Assembly: GCA_900540335.1 (NCBI GenBank)
Contig: UQFC01000015.1
Span: 1 to 37,777 of the forward strand
Length of the DNA: 37,777 nucleotides
Direction of reading: 5' to 3'
Source: an uncultured Clostridium sp.
GTDB taxonomy: Bacteria > Bacillota > Clostridia > Lachnospirales > Lachnospiraceae
Shown: piece after piece, positions 15,279 through 22,772 of the stretch
Position numbering within the stretch: the first letter of the stretch is position 1
Layout: every line of letters starts with the position of its first letter
Translations under genes and position numbers: made by a program
The notes under the pieces: generated by a model
Databases searched by the model: none
Told to the model about the DNA's origin: nothing
The model's input: the letters and a program-made list of their open reading frames with translations, nothing else

Positions 15279-16190
15279 ATGAATATCAAACATGCACAAT
15301 ATATGCTCACTGTGCTGAAGGAAGGGAGCATTACAGCAGCTGCCAAAAAGCTTTACATTTCCCAGCCGTCTTTAAGCCAGATGATTAAGCTGGTGGAAAA
15401 TACACTGGGAACACCGATTTTTAACCGCTCAACGGATCCCATTACTCTGACTTATGCGGGAGAAAAATACATAGAAGCTGCCAAAAAAATCCTCACCATC
15501 AATGACAACCTGATTAAAGAAATTGAAGAAATCAACCACGAAGAGCATGGCACCATCAAGCTGGGAATTCCGGTACAGCGGGCCATGCAGGTCATGCCCT
15601 ATGTCCTTCCCCGATTTTATGCCAAATACCCATATGTAAAGGTAGATGTGCGGGAAAGCGGTTCTGCAAACACAGAGGCGGCTGTTCTGGACGGCAATGT
15701 CGATCTGGCCTGCCTGACTACCTATCCCAAGCACGAGGAGCTGAATTATATTCTGATTGAAGAAGAAGAGCTGGTTCTTCTGACCAGCCGCAATTCTCAG
15801 CTTGCGAAACGGATTCCTTCCGGAACGCCGATCTCTATTACAGAGGCAAAAAATGAAAAATTCATCAGCAGCAAGGTCGGACACAGTGTCCGGGATACCC
15901 AGGATCGCCTTTTTGTTACCTATGATATTCAGCCGGAGATCCTGATGGAAACCTCCAGTATTGAGGTGGGAAAACGTACCGCGATTGCCTGTGATGCCGT
16001 GATGATTTGTCCGATTAACTATATAGAAATGACGCCTGAGCTGCATTCCGGCTGCTGTGTTTACCCCATTCAGGGCATTGAGCAGCGGCGCAGTTTTTAT
16101 GTCTGTCACAGAAAAGAACTGTATCTGACAAAATATATGAGAGATTTTATCGAAATTCTTTCCGGTCTGGAAAAGGCATTTCTTCACTAA
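15279..16190 (+). CDS. LysR-family transcriptional regulator
   Basis: A 303-aa LysR-type regulator. The N-terminal winged helix-turn-helix is clear (GSITAAAKKLYISQPSLSQM, about residues 15-34), followed by the linker helix and a periplasmic-binding-like effector domain (from about residue 90; GTIKLGIP, then EEEELVLLTS). The ATG at 15279 follows GGGGGA by six bases. Divergence from the citF paralogue and its closeness to the cit operon suggest it controls citrate fermentation, with citrate or a pathway intermediate as coinducer (inference). A hairpin follows the stop. Confidence 0.9.
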   Translation: MNIKHAQYMLTVLKEGSITAAAKKLYISQPSLSQMIKLVENTLGTPIFNRSTDPITLTYAGEKYIEAAKKILTINDNLIKEIEEINHEEHGTIKLGIPVQRAMQVMPYVLPRFYAKYPYVKVDVRESGSANTEAAVLDGNVDLACLTTYPKHEELNYILIEEEELVLLTSRNSQLAKRIPSGTPISITEAKNEKFISSKVGHSVRDTQDRLFVTYDIQPEILMETSSIEVGKRTAIACDAVMICPINYIEMTPELHSGCCVYPIQGIEQRRSFYVCHRKELYLTKYMRDFIEILSGLEKAFLH

Positions 16191-16215
16191 AAAAAGGAGC
16201 AGATTCTGCTCCTTT
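16191..16215. terminator. bidirectional terminator between lysR and the HxlR remnant
   Basis: AAAAGGAGCA and TGCTCCTTTT form a 10-bp stem with a GATTC loop directly after the lysR stop. T-rich tails occur on both sides (TTTTCT on plus, seven T on minus), so it can end lysR and also the minus-strand transcript coming from the NlpC/P60 gene. Confidence 0.8.
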
Positions 16216-16216
16216 T

Positions 16217-16345
16217 CTAACTGTTTTTCGTCTGATACCCTTCTCCCCATATCCACATGGCATCTAAAATCGGTTTCAGACTTCTACCCGGTTCTGTCAA
16301 ACTGTATTCTACCCGGGGAGGAACTTCTGCATATCCCTTCCGACT
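16217..16345 (-). pseudogene. C-terminal remnant of an HxlR-family regulator
   Basis: Translating the minus strand here gives 42 residues and a TAG: SRKGYAEVPPRVEYSLTEPG, then RSLKPILDAMWIWGEGYQTK and a short end. The EVPPRVEYSLTE-GRSL-PIL-AM-WG pattern is the C-terminal half of the HxlR winged-helix domain. In this frame a TAA lies two codons upstream and there is no start codon, so the N-terminal two thirds are missing. It abuts and slightly overlaps the NlpC/P60 stop codon and ends just before a terminator that probably belonged to it. This suggests a deletion that fused the P60 gene end to an hxlR tail. Confidence 0.8.
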
Positions 16346-17993
16346 AATTTAAAACACGGCGGATTGTTTTTGGACTCCGGTAATTCCAGGTGGAAATCTT
16401 GATTCCGCTCTTTCTGCTGGCGGCATGAACAATCTGACCGTTTCCAATATACATGGCAACATGGTTGACGGTGCCGCTGCTGTTGGCATAGAAAATCAGA
16501 TCTCCGGGCAGCATTTCACTGGATTTGATGGCCCGTCCCACCTTCGCCTGTTCTCTGGAGGTACGGGGCAGACTTACACCCGCCGCATTGCGCATTACAT
16601 ACTGAACAAATCCGGAACAGTCTGCACCGGTGTTGGGATTGGTTCCTCCCCATACATATCTTCCGCCTACAAACTGTAAGCCATAATTTACCACCTTGTT
16701 TCTCAGAGAAGCCTGCTGATTGGCCTTTTCTTCCAGGGGAGAGAACTTGATTGCCTCCGGAAGGGCATACCGTACCTCAACATTGTTGTCCCGGGTGGAA
16801 ATATATGCCTTGTCAATCTCATCCTCACCGTCTCCTGCGTCCAGTTCAATCTGAACCCAGCCATCCAGCTGATCCAGCACATGGTAACGCTCCTCCTTGG
16901 AAATCTGTGTCCAGATACTGGCCTCGGTGCTTGGCTCTGTACGGACATTGAGCATATCCGTATTAACAATCGCTGTCAGCTGTGCCGTGCGCAAAGCCAG
17001 ATCTCTTGCTTCCGGACCGGTTGCCACATGATCCGCGCTGACATATCCGGTGATAGGACCGGATTTGATCTTATACCAGCCGTCCAGAGTTTCCAGGATT
17101 TCTCCTGCCGCATCACTGGGCAGCTTTCCGATTACATTTTCGTCGTAGGCATCAACCTTTGGCTCACTTCGAATATTCAGGTAGTTGTCTACCCGGGAAA
17201 TCAGAAGATTGTCATACTGATTTAATGCCATGGTCTTTAAATCCAGCTTTTCTCCTTCTGAAAGCCCCATTTCCATGGTGACAAACTCACTGGAAATATA
17301 GCCTTCCCGAATCTGTACCCATCCATCCTGCTCTCCTAAAACAGGATAGCGGGAGCCGTTTGCAGCCTGTCCCACTACATTATCCAGAGAAGAGGAATCC
17401 GGTGTCTGGCGGATCCGAAGCGTCTCATTTTCCTCTCCCATTGTGATCACAGCCATCTTTGATGCATATTCCAGGGCCTTCTGGCGGGCCTCCTCTCCAG
17501 TCAGTACATACTGACTGCTGATATAGCCATCCACGCCTCCGGTCTGAATATGATACCAGCCGTTTTCTTCTTCTCCCAGTACCTCGCAGGCGCCTTTGTC
17601 CGGTATTTTACCAATAATATTTGCCATGCTTTCATCTGTTGGAGTTTCACGGATGTTTAGATAACCGCCGTCCTGAAGCTGGACAATTCCAAGATTCGTA
17701 TAAGAATCTACAACTGCCTGCTTTTCCTCTGCTTCCTTTTGAGCCTCCAGCTCCTCTAAGGAAATCGCAGCTTCGCTTGCCTGAGTATTCCCATCTGTTC
17801 CCTCAGCGCGTACAGCCGCCGGCTTGTCTCCGTTTCCTGTGGAATCTCCGCTAAAATGTCCGACAGCTGCAGCAATTCCTGCGGCTGCAGCCACAGCGGC
17901 CACACCAAAAATTACATATTTTTTATATTGATCCCGCTTTCTTCTTCGTCTTGCTTTGTTTAAGATATCAATATAATTCTTTTCCTCTGCCAT
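16344..17993 (-). CDS. SH3b-repeat NlpC/P60 cell-wall endopeptidase
   Basis: A 549-aa membrane-anchored or exported peptidoglycan hydrolase. Residues 1-25 are basic, 26-45 form a single membrane segment or uncleaved signal, and residues 50-95 are a low-complexity linker. Four SH3b modules follow (about 100-165, 190-240, 265-325 and 342-405), each with an LNIR/LRIRQ-P start and a GW-Y/V-I end. The C-terminal NlpC/P60 domain (about 430-549) has catalytic C459 in DCSGF, H511 in NHVAMYIG and H523 in IVHAA. P60 domains cleave D-Glu-diamino-acid stem peptides. The ATG at 17993 follows AAGGAG by seven bases. It has its own promoter and a 14-bp leader hairpin. Confidence 0.93.
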   Translation of the reverse strand: MAEEKNYIDILNKARRRRKRDQYKKYVIFGVAAVAAAAGIAAAVGHFSGDSTGNGDKPAAVRAEGTDGNTQASEAAISLEELEAQKEAEEKQAVVDSYTNLGIVQLQDGGYLNIRETPTDESMANIIGKIPDKGACEVLGEEENGWYHIQTGGVDGYISSQYVLTGEEARQKALEYASKMAVITMGEENETLRIRQTPDSSSLDNVVGQAANGSRYPVLGEQDGWVQIREGYISSEFVTMEMGLSEGEKLDLKTMALNQYDNLLISRVDNYLNIRSEPKVDAYDENVIGKLPSDAAGEILETLDGWYKIKSGPITGYVSADHVATGPEARDLALRTAQLTAIVNTDMLNVRTEPSTEASIWTQISKEERYHVLDQLDGWVQIELDAGDGEDEIDKAYISTRDNNVEVRYALPEAIKFSPLEEKANQQASLRNKVVNYGLQFVGGRYVWGGTNPNTGADCSGFVQYVMRNAAGVSLPRTSREQAKVGRAIKSSEMLPGDLIFYANSSGTVNHVAMYIGNGQIVHAASRKSGIKISTWNYRSPKTIRRVLN

Positions 17994-18020
17994 ATTGGGC
18001 TCCTTCTCTCAATTCGTAAC

Positions 18021-18052
18021 AGTACAGCCATGCATTTTTGCATGGCTGTACT
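18021..18052. repeat. perfect 14-bp inverted repeat in the NlpC/P60 leader
   Basis: AGTACAGCCATGCA (18021-18034) and its exact complement TGCATGGCTGTACT (18039-18052) flank a TTTT loop. No T-run follows on either strand, so it is not a normal terminator. It lies between the promoter and the ribosome binding site, ending about 20 bases before the latter. Confidence 0.85.
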
Positions 18053-18071
18053 ATTGCCTAAATTCCGTTCC

Positions 18072-18100
18072 AGTATATCATAAATCACCGTACTTGACGA
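18072..18100 (-). promoter_or_regulatory. promoter of the NlpC/P60 gene
   Basis: Minus-strand -35 TCGTCA (18095-18100), 17-base spacer, -10 TATACT (18072-18077). Transcription would start close to 18065, just ahead of the 14-bp hairpin. Confidence 0.6.
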
Positions 18101-18164
18101 GGCAGGTATGTGAAAAAAATATGAATTTTTATGAATTTTCTATTACAAAACAAAAACATAACTC

Positions 18165-19079
18165 TCAAAAATTCAAAACCATGCACCAGCAGGGCACAGT
18201 TGCCATAGAAAGAAGGGTGGAAAGCACCACGCACCGTACAGCAAAAACCTCATCCTTGTGATATTTGGAAGCCATAACAGCAGTAACACTGGCCGCCGGC
18301 ATTCCGGAAAGCACCACCGACACTCCTGTCACCAGTCCGTCAATTCTCCCGATCCGGCAGCCGGCAAATACCAGCAGGGGTACCAGTACAAGACGCACAA
18401 AGGAATAGTAAAGCGTTGCCCTGTCTGCCAGAGAAGAAAAAGGCACCTCAGCCAGAATAGTTCCCACCAGCAGCATAGCAAGAAAGGTATTTGCCCCTGC
18501 CACCTGCCTGATCGTCAGATTTACAAATCCGGGAAGCGGAATCTGGAAGATCATCAAAAGAAATCCCAGAACCACGGCCACAATACAGGGATGGGATGCT
18601 ACTTTTTTGATCAGAGTCTTCTTATCCGGCGCTTCTGTAAAATAGGTAAGGCCGACAGACCACATGAATATCCGCTGGGGAATCACATAAATGGAGGCAT
18701 ATAAAAGTCCCAGACCGCCGAAAATTCCTTCCGCTATGGGATTGCCGAGAACCCCTGCATTGGAGCAGATGGTTGCATACTGGAGAACCCGTTTCCGATC
18801 ATCATCAAACCCGGGATAGAGAACCATCCCCAGCGCATAGCTTCCCACCTGAATAAGCAGAGCCACTGCTCCAATAACCATACAGCTTTTTAAAATTTCT
18901 CCGTTAAATTCAATCTGAAAGGATTTCAATATGCTGGCAGGAAGTGTCACATCAATCACAAGATCTGTCAGAAGTTTTTTCCCCTCTGCGCCCACGATAT
19001 TCTTTTTTCTGAGGAAAAGCCCCAGAATCATAACAGAAAAAAGCATTCCCTGCATTTCAAATAAGCCCGTAAAATCCAT
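18165..19079 (-). CDS. auxin-efflux-carrier (AEC) family permease
   Basis: A 304-aa membrane protein with about ten hydrophobic segments and a central break, as in AEC carriers. Conserved family features include NAGVLGNPIAEGIFG in the first half and SGMPAASVTAVMASKY in the second. Characterised bacterial members move malate, malonate or related dicarboxylates, so a role beside the citrate locus is plausible, but the substrate cannot be read from sequence. The frame is open 75 bases further upstream through the promoter, so I take the ATG at 19079; its ribosome site (GGGGG at distance, AAAGGG close) is modest. A good promoter and a CodY-box-like site precede it. Confidence 0.85.
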   Translation of the reverse strand: MDFTGLFEMQGMLFSVMILGLFLRKKNIVGAEGKKLLTDLVIDVTLPASILKSFQIEFNGEILKSCMVIGAVALLIQVGSYALGMVLYPGFDDDRKRVLQYATICSNAGVLGNPIAEGIFGGLGLLYASIYVIPQRIFMWSVGLTYFTEAPDKKTLIKKVASHPCIVAVVLGFLLMIFQIPLPGFVNLTIRQVAGANTFLAMLLVGTILAEVPFSSLADRATLYYSFVRLVLVPLLVFAGCRIGRIDGLVTGVSVVLSGMPAASVTAVMASKYHKDEVFAVRCVVLSTLLSMATVPCWCMVLNF

Positions 19080-19125
19080 ACCCTTTCTGTCCCCCTCTCT
19101 TCTGCTGTTCTGCCGAAATATGTAT

Positions 19126-19154
19126 ATTGTAATACGATTCACAGGCTCCGTCAA
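19126..19154 (-). promoter_or_regulatory. sigma-A promoter of the AEC permease gene
   Basis: Minus-strand -35 TTGACG (19149-19154), 17-base spacer, -10 TACAAT (19126-19131), about 45 bases upstream of the chosen start. Confidence 0.75.
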
Positions 19155-19178
19155 ATGCCTGTTTTCGATTTTGTTCCG

Positions 19179-19193
19179 ATTCTTTAGAAAATT
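19179..19193. promoter_or_regulatory. CodY-box-like site upstream of the AEC permease promoter
   Basis: ATTCTTTAGAAAATT matches 12 of 15 positions of the CodY consensus AATTTTCWGAAAATT. It ends 25 bases upstream of the -35 element. A further dyad TTTTTCGT/ACGAAAAA (19192-19212) overlaps its edge. Binding is inference; AT-rich gaps give chance matches. Confidence 0.4.
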
Positions 19194-19351
19194 TTTCGTT
19201 TTTCACGAAAAAATAGTTCAAAAACTTAATAAAAAATCAATGGTATTTTTCACAGCTTTGTAGTACACTTCTGTTATTAATCAAAAACATCCGGAGAAGC
19301 TTCCTTTTCGGGATAAGCAGCTTTGGATTCAAAAAGAGGAGTGATTCAATT

Positions 19352-20167
19352 ATGAAGAAAACATTATTACTGGTTACTATTGCAGCCCTTTCTATCAGTG
19401 CAGCAGCCTGCTCTAAGAAGGAAGAATCCGCTGCTTCCACTGCTGAGGCTACCTCTGAGGCGGCAGCTGAAACCACTGCAGAGGAAGAGACCGAAGAAGA
19501 TGTGGAAGAAGATTACGTCAGCGGACTGATCACAAAGATTGACGGCAATACCATCACAGTAAAGAACGACAGTGATGAGACAGAAAAGAATTACGATATT
19601 ACCAATGCAGAGGTCAACAAGGAGTTCCCCCTTTCCGAGGGAGACTGGGTTGATATTACTTTCCCGGCAGGAAGCACGGAGGATCCGGTTCCTGTTATGA
19701 TCTTTGATGTTATGGAGTCTGTTATCGGACAGAACACCGATCCTTCTGCAGAAGGCAAGGTTGTTGATGCATCAGAAGGTACCCTGACCCTGGAGGTAGA
19801 CGGCGAGCAGTATACTCTGGAAACCGCCAATGCCTATGTAGTTGCTAAAAACGGCATTGAAGTCAACAAGAATGCGACCGTTACCTATCTTGGCGCTTTA
19901 GATGATGCACCTTTGGCTCTTAAGATTGTTATGGAAGATTCCTATGATACTCCGGAAGCTGAGATCAATGCCTTTATCGGAACCGTTGCTCAGGTGAATG
20001 AAGACGGAACCGGAATTGTTCTGGAATCTCAGGACGGTGATTTCTTTACTTTTGTATCTGACAGCATTGACTTTACTGAATTTGAAGAAGATCAGACTCT
20101 GCAGATTACCTACACCGGCTCCATCAGCGCCAAGGAAATTCCTGCTGTTGAAGTCACAGAATCATAA
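19352..20167 (+). CDS. lipoprotein with three tandem beta-rich repeats
   Basis: A 271-aa secreted lipoprotein. Residues 1-19 are a signal peptide and the lipobox ends at C20 (ISAAAC). An acidic Ala/Glu/Thr linker follows to about residue 53. The rest splits into three similar units of roughly 65 residues (about 55-122, 130-197, 208-269), each running G-I/V-T/V-x-x-I/V-D/N...T-I/L-x-L/V..D/G-E/D-x-Y/F, then an alpha-beta turn, then a V-T/D-I-T/Y-x-G strand. This resembles small OB-like beta barrels found in secreted proteins, but I cannot name the family. The ATG follows GAGGAG by ten bases. It stands alone, between an AEC gene and a terminator. Confidence 0.85.
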   Translation: MKKTLLLVTIAALSISAAACSKKEESAASTAEATSEAAAETTAEEETEEDVEEDYVSGLITKIDGNTITVKNDSDETEKNYDITNAEVNKEFPLSEGDWVDITFPAGSTEDPVPVMIFDVMESVIGQNTDPSAEGKVVDASEGTLTLEVDGEQYTLETANAYVVAKNGIEVNKNATVTYLGALDDAPLALKIVMEDSYDTPEAEINAFIGTVAQVNEDGTGIVLESQDGDFFTFVSDSIDFTEFEEDQTLQITYTGSISAKEIPAVEVTES

Positions 20168-20174
20168 CGGAACT

Positions 20175-20220
20175 CAAAAAAGAAGTCCGGGACTTTCTCC
20201 TCTCGGGCTTCTTTTCTTTT
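20175..20220. terminator. bidirectional terminator between lipoprotein and amidohydrolase genes
   Basis: AAAAGAAGTCCG pairs with CGGGCTTCTTTT with one wobble and a 14-base loop. T-rich tails occur on both strands, which suits the two converging genes. Confidence 0.8.
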
Positions 20221-20278
20221 CCGGTTCATTTGCGAACCCGTTCTTTTTTACTCTTCTGTCCGCAAATCAGCTTCTTTT

Positions 20279-21589
20279 TTATTTCATCAAATCATAGACA
20301 ATCACGCAGAAGGTTTCAATCCCATCTACGAGTACCTTTTCATCGAAATCAAAGGCGGTTGTATGCTGGGCAGAGGCCATGTCTGTCATCGAACGCATAT
20401 AGGTTGCCTTTCCTCCGTGTGCCTGCACCCGGTTCATCATCAGGGAAATATCTTCGCTTCCCCAGTTCTGGGCATTTTCACAGCTGCTGACCTTCAGTCG
20501 GGGAAGGTGTTCTCTGACCATATTGCCAATGTCATGAAGGAAATCCTCGTCACTGTGCTGGGATTCCGAGGAACCCTGGGATACCATGCGGCAGGTACAT
20601 CCGGTCATCTCTGCGGAGGCCTGACAGATGCGTCTGGCCTGCTCATCCATATATCCGTTAATCTCCGTGGTTTCCCCGCGAACCTCGATCTGAATCATGG
20701 CAGAGTCAGGAATCACATTTCTTCCGGTTCCGCCCTGAATCATGCCCACATTTACCCTTGTGATTCCGCCGGAATGGCGGGGAATTGCTGTCAGATTCAA
20801 TACAGCATTGGCTGCTGCAACAATGGCGCTGTGTCCGTTTTCCGGAAATCCGCCTGCATGAGCGGCCTGCCCGTCAAAATAAACATCGTATTTGCTGGTT
20901 GCAAGAGAACCCCAGGTTCCCGGCGTTACATCTCCGTCATCCGGTCCTCCCGTCGGAGCAATATGAGTTCCGGCAAAATAATCAACATCATCCAGATGAC
21001 CGTGGGCCACAATGGCGCAGGCCCCCTTTGCTCCCTCCTCTCCCGGCTGGAAAATCAGCTTCACTGTTCCGTGAAGCCCGTCCTTAATTTTCATCAGAAC
21101 CTCTGCTACACCCAGGCCGATGGCTGCATGTCCATCATGTCCGCAGCCGTGCATCATTCCCGGATTTCTGGAGGAAAATCCCTCTGCAAAAGGTCTGTGT
21201 TCTGCATTTTCATCTTCAGTCAGACCAAGGGCATCAATATCAAAACGCAGGGCCGTCACAGGGCCGTCACCGCACCGGAGAATACCAATCACACCGGTAA
21301 ATCCCTCTCTCATTTCTTCTGTCAGGTATTCTTCAGGCGCCCCCTGTAAAAGAGCTCTTTTTGCATGCTCGTTCAGTTCCTCCGGAGAGGGAACTCCTAC
21401 CCGGCTGGACTCCAGACAAACATCCTTTCCTGTGAGAACTTCATATCCCAGCTCCGTTAAAGTCTTTGCAATCACTGCGGAGGTCCGCATTTCAAGCCAG
21501 GCTGTTTCCGGATACCGGTGAAAATCTCTCCGGCGCTCTCTGCTGATTCCGTCCAGGGCTTCTGCATATTCGATTATTTTCTGGTACAT
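20279..21589 (-). CDS. M20D amidohydrolase, AbgA-like
   Basis: A 436-aa zinc-dependent amidohydrolase of peptidase family M20D, which includes AbgA (p-aminobenzoyl-glutamate hydrolase), N-acyl-amino-acid hydrolases and IAA-amino-acid hydrolases. Metal ligands are visible in HGCGHDGH (147-154) and in the E-E-G of QPGEEGAKG (181-189), plus a dimerisation-domain AAHAGGFPENG motif. An extra segment of about 40 residues near 60-100 and the length resemble AbgA. The ATG at 21589 is seven bases after GGAGG. It is divergent from a PfkB kinase. The natural substrate is unknown and AbgB, the usual partner, is not adjacent. Confidence 0.88.
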   Translation of the reverse strand: MYQKIIEYAEALDGISRERRRDFHRYPETAWLEMRTSAVIAKTLTELGYEVLTGKDVCLESSRVGVPSPEELNEHAKRALLQGAPEEYLTEEMREGFTGVIGILRCGDGPVTALRFDIDALGLTEDENAEHRPFAEGFSSRNPGMMHGCGHDGHAAIGLGVAEVLMKIKDGLHGTVKLIFQPGEEGAKGACAIVAHGHLDDVDYFAGTHIAPTGGPDDGDVTPGTWGSLATSKYDVYFDGQAAHAGGFPENGHSAIVAAANAVLNLTAIPRHSGGITRVNVGMIQGGTGRNVIPDSAMIQIEVRGETTEINGYMDEQARRICQASAEMTGCTCRMVSQGSSESQHSDEDFLHDIGNMVREHLPRLKVSSCENAQNWGSEDISLMMNRVQAHGGKATYMRSMTDMASAQHTTAFDFDEKVLVDGIETFCVIVYDLMK

Positions 21590-21633
21590 CGTATTTCCTC
21601 CCATGCTCTGTCAGTTTCCGTTAGGTCAATCGC

Positions 21634-21671
21634 AACTGTTTCGGGCAAAAATTTTGCTGTCCCGAATAGTT
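21634..21671. repeat. nested dyads in the amidohydrolase leader
   Basis: The inner palindrome GCAAAA-A-TTTTGC (21645-21657) is flanked by TTCGGG (21640-21645) and CCCGAA (21661-21666), with AACT and AGTT at the outer ends. It begins at about the expected transcript start of the amidohydrolase gene, so it may be an operator or a 5' RNA hairpin. Confidence 0.6.
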
Positions 21672-21678
21672 ACAGTCA

Positions 21679-21707
21679 ATTTTACCATATCCCCCGAAAA
21701 AAAACAA
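21679..21707 (-). promoter_or_regulatory. promoter of the amidohydrolase gene
   Basis: Minus-strand -35 TTGTTT (21702-21707), 17-base spacer, -10 TAAAAT (21679-21684). It lies directly back to back with the plus-strand kinase promoter. Confidence 0.5.
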
Positions 21708-21714
21708 AAAGAAA

Positions 21715-21743
21715 TTGAACAAGCCGGGAAAAGATCGTATAAT
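21715..21743 (+). promoter_or_regulatory. sigma-A promoter of the PfkB-type kinase gene
   Basis: -35 TTGAAC (21715-21720), 17-base spacer, perfect -10 TATAAT (21738-21743). The predicted transcript start near 21750 excludes the longer upstream ORF starts and supports the ATG at 21781. Confidence 0.85.
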
Positions 21744-21780
21744 GATAAAATACTATCGAATAAGGAGATTATTACCTGCT

Positions 21781-22692
21781 ATGAAACCAGCTTTAATTAT
21801 CGGCTCCACCTGTCTGGACGTCATTCTTCATATTGATCATCTTCCGAAAACCGAAGAAAATATCCGCCCGACCTCTCAAACCATGGCTCTCGGCGGCTGT
21901 GCCTACAATGTCTCCCATATGATGCGGCTTCTTCACGCCCCCCACACCTTTATCAGCCCGGTAGGCGGGGGAACCTACGGCGACTATGTGGCAAAGCAGA
22001 TGAGACTTCAGGGAATCCCTGTCTCCGTCCATATTCCTGAGGAGGAAAACGGATGCTGCTACTGTCTGGTCGAGGCATCCGGAGAACGCACCTTTATGTC
22101 TTACCACGGTGTGGAGTATACCTTCCAGAAATCCTGGATGGAGCCTTATCAGCCGGACTCCTATGGACTGACCTATGTGTGCGGTCTGGAAATCGAAGAA
22201 TCTACAGGAATCAATCTGATTGAATATCTGGAGAGCCATCCCCAGCTTTCGGTGTGTTATGCGCCCGGTCCCCGGGGCGTACTCATTGAGCCGGATAAAA
22301 CAAACCGCATGATGGCCCTTCATCCTATGCTTCATGTGAATGAAGGTGAGGCTGCTGCTTTAAGCGGCTGCAGTGATTACAGGGAAGCCGCAGCTGCTCT
22401 TCAGGCTGTCACCGGGAATACGGTGATTCTTACCCTGGGAAGCAAAGGCGCCTACTGCCTGGAGCCTGGAAAAGAGGGATATCTGGTGCCTTCTGTGCCG
22501 GTTACTGAGGTAAAAGATACCATTGGCGCAGGAGATGCCCATATCGGAACCATTCTTGCCTGTCTAACCAACGGCATGCCGCTGGCTGATGCTGTGGCCT
22601 ATGCAAACCGTGTTTCCGCTGCAGTTGTAGGAATCACAGGCTCCTCTCTTCCACCTGAGCTGCTTCCGCCCCTTCCGGAAAAGGAAGCATAA
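21781..22692 (+). CDS. PfkB-family carbohydrate/nucleoside kinase
   Basis: A 303-aa ribokinase-fold sugar or nucleoside kinase. It begins MKPALIIGSTCLDVILHID, has the substrate-side GG motif (ALGGCAYNVSHMMRLL, 37-52) and the ATP/anion-hole signature DTIGAGDAHIGTIL (246-259), where D252 is the catalytic base. Family members phosphorylate ribose, fructose-6-phosphate, pseudouridine, adenosine and similar compounds; I cannot choose between them. AAGGAG lies 13 bases upstream of this ATG, a long spacing, but the promoter position rules out earlier starts. A terminator follows. Divergence from the amidohydrolase hints at shared control. Confidence 0.88.
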   Translation: MKPALIIGSTCLDVILHIDHLPKTEENIRPTSQTMALGGCAYNVSHMMRLLHAPHTFISPVGGGTYGDYVAKQMRLQGIPVSVHIPEEENGCCYCLVEASGERTFMSYHGVEYTFQKSWMEPYQPDSYGLTYVCGLEIEESTGINLIEYLESHPQLSVCYAPGPRGVLIEPDKTNRMMALHPMLHVNEGEAAALSGCSDYREAAAALQAVTGNTVILTLGSKGAYCLEPGKEGYLVPSVPVTEVKDTIGAGDAHIGTILACLTNGMPLADAVAYANRVSAAVVGITGSSLPPELLPPLPEKEA

Positions 22693-22704
22693 ATCTGAAA
22701 TGCC

Positions 22705-22741
22705 AAAAGCCGCTGCCATCGAAGGCAGCGGCTTATTTTCT
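22705..22741. terminator. terminator after the PfkB-type kinase
   Basis: AAGCCGCTGCC (22707-22717) pairs perfectly with GGCAGCGGCTT (22724-22734), followed by ATTTTCT on plus and TTTT on minus. It probably also serves the converging ABC operon. Confidence 0.85.
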
Positions 22742-22772
22742 ATGACCAGGTCATAGGAACTTCTATTCAAAC

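Noticed and set aside
15429..16256. 275-aa open frame on the minus strand opposite lysR
   Set aside because: It crosses the lysR gene and its terminator; the LysR reading is unambiguous. Only the last part of the region on this strand (16217-16345, another frame) is meaningful, as the HxlR remnant.
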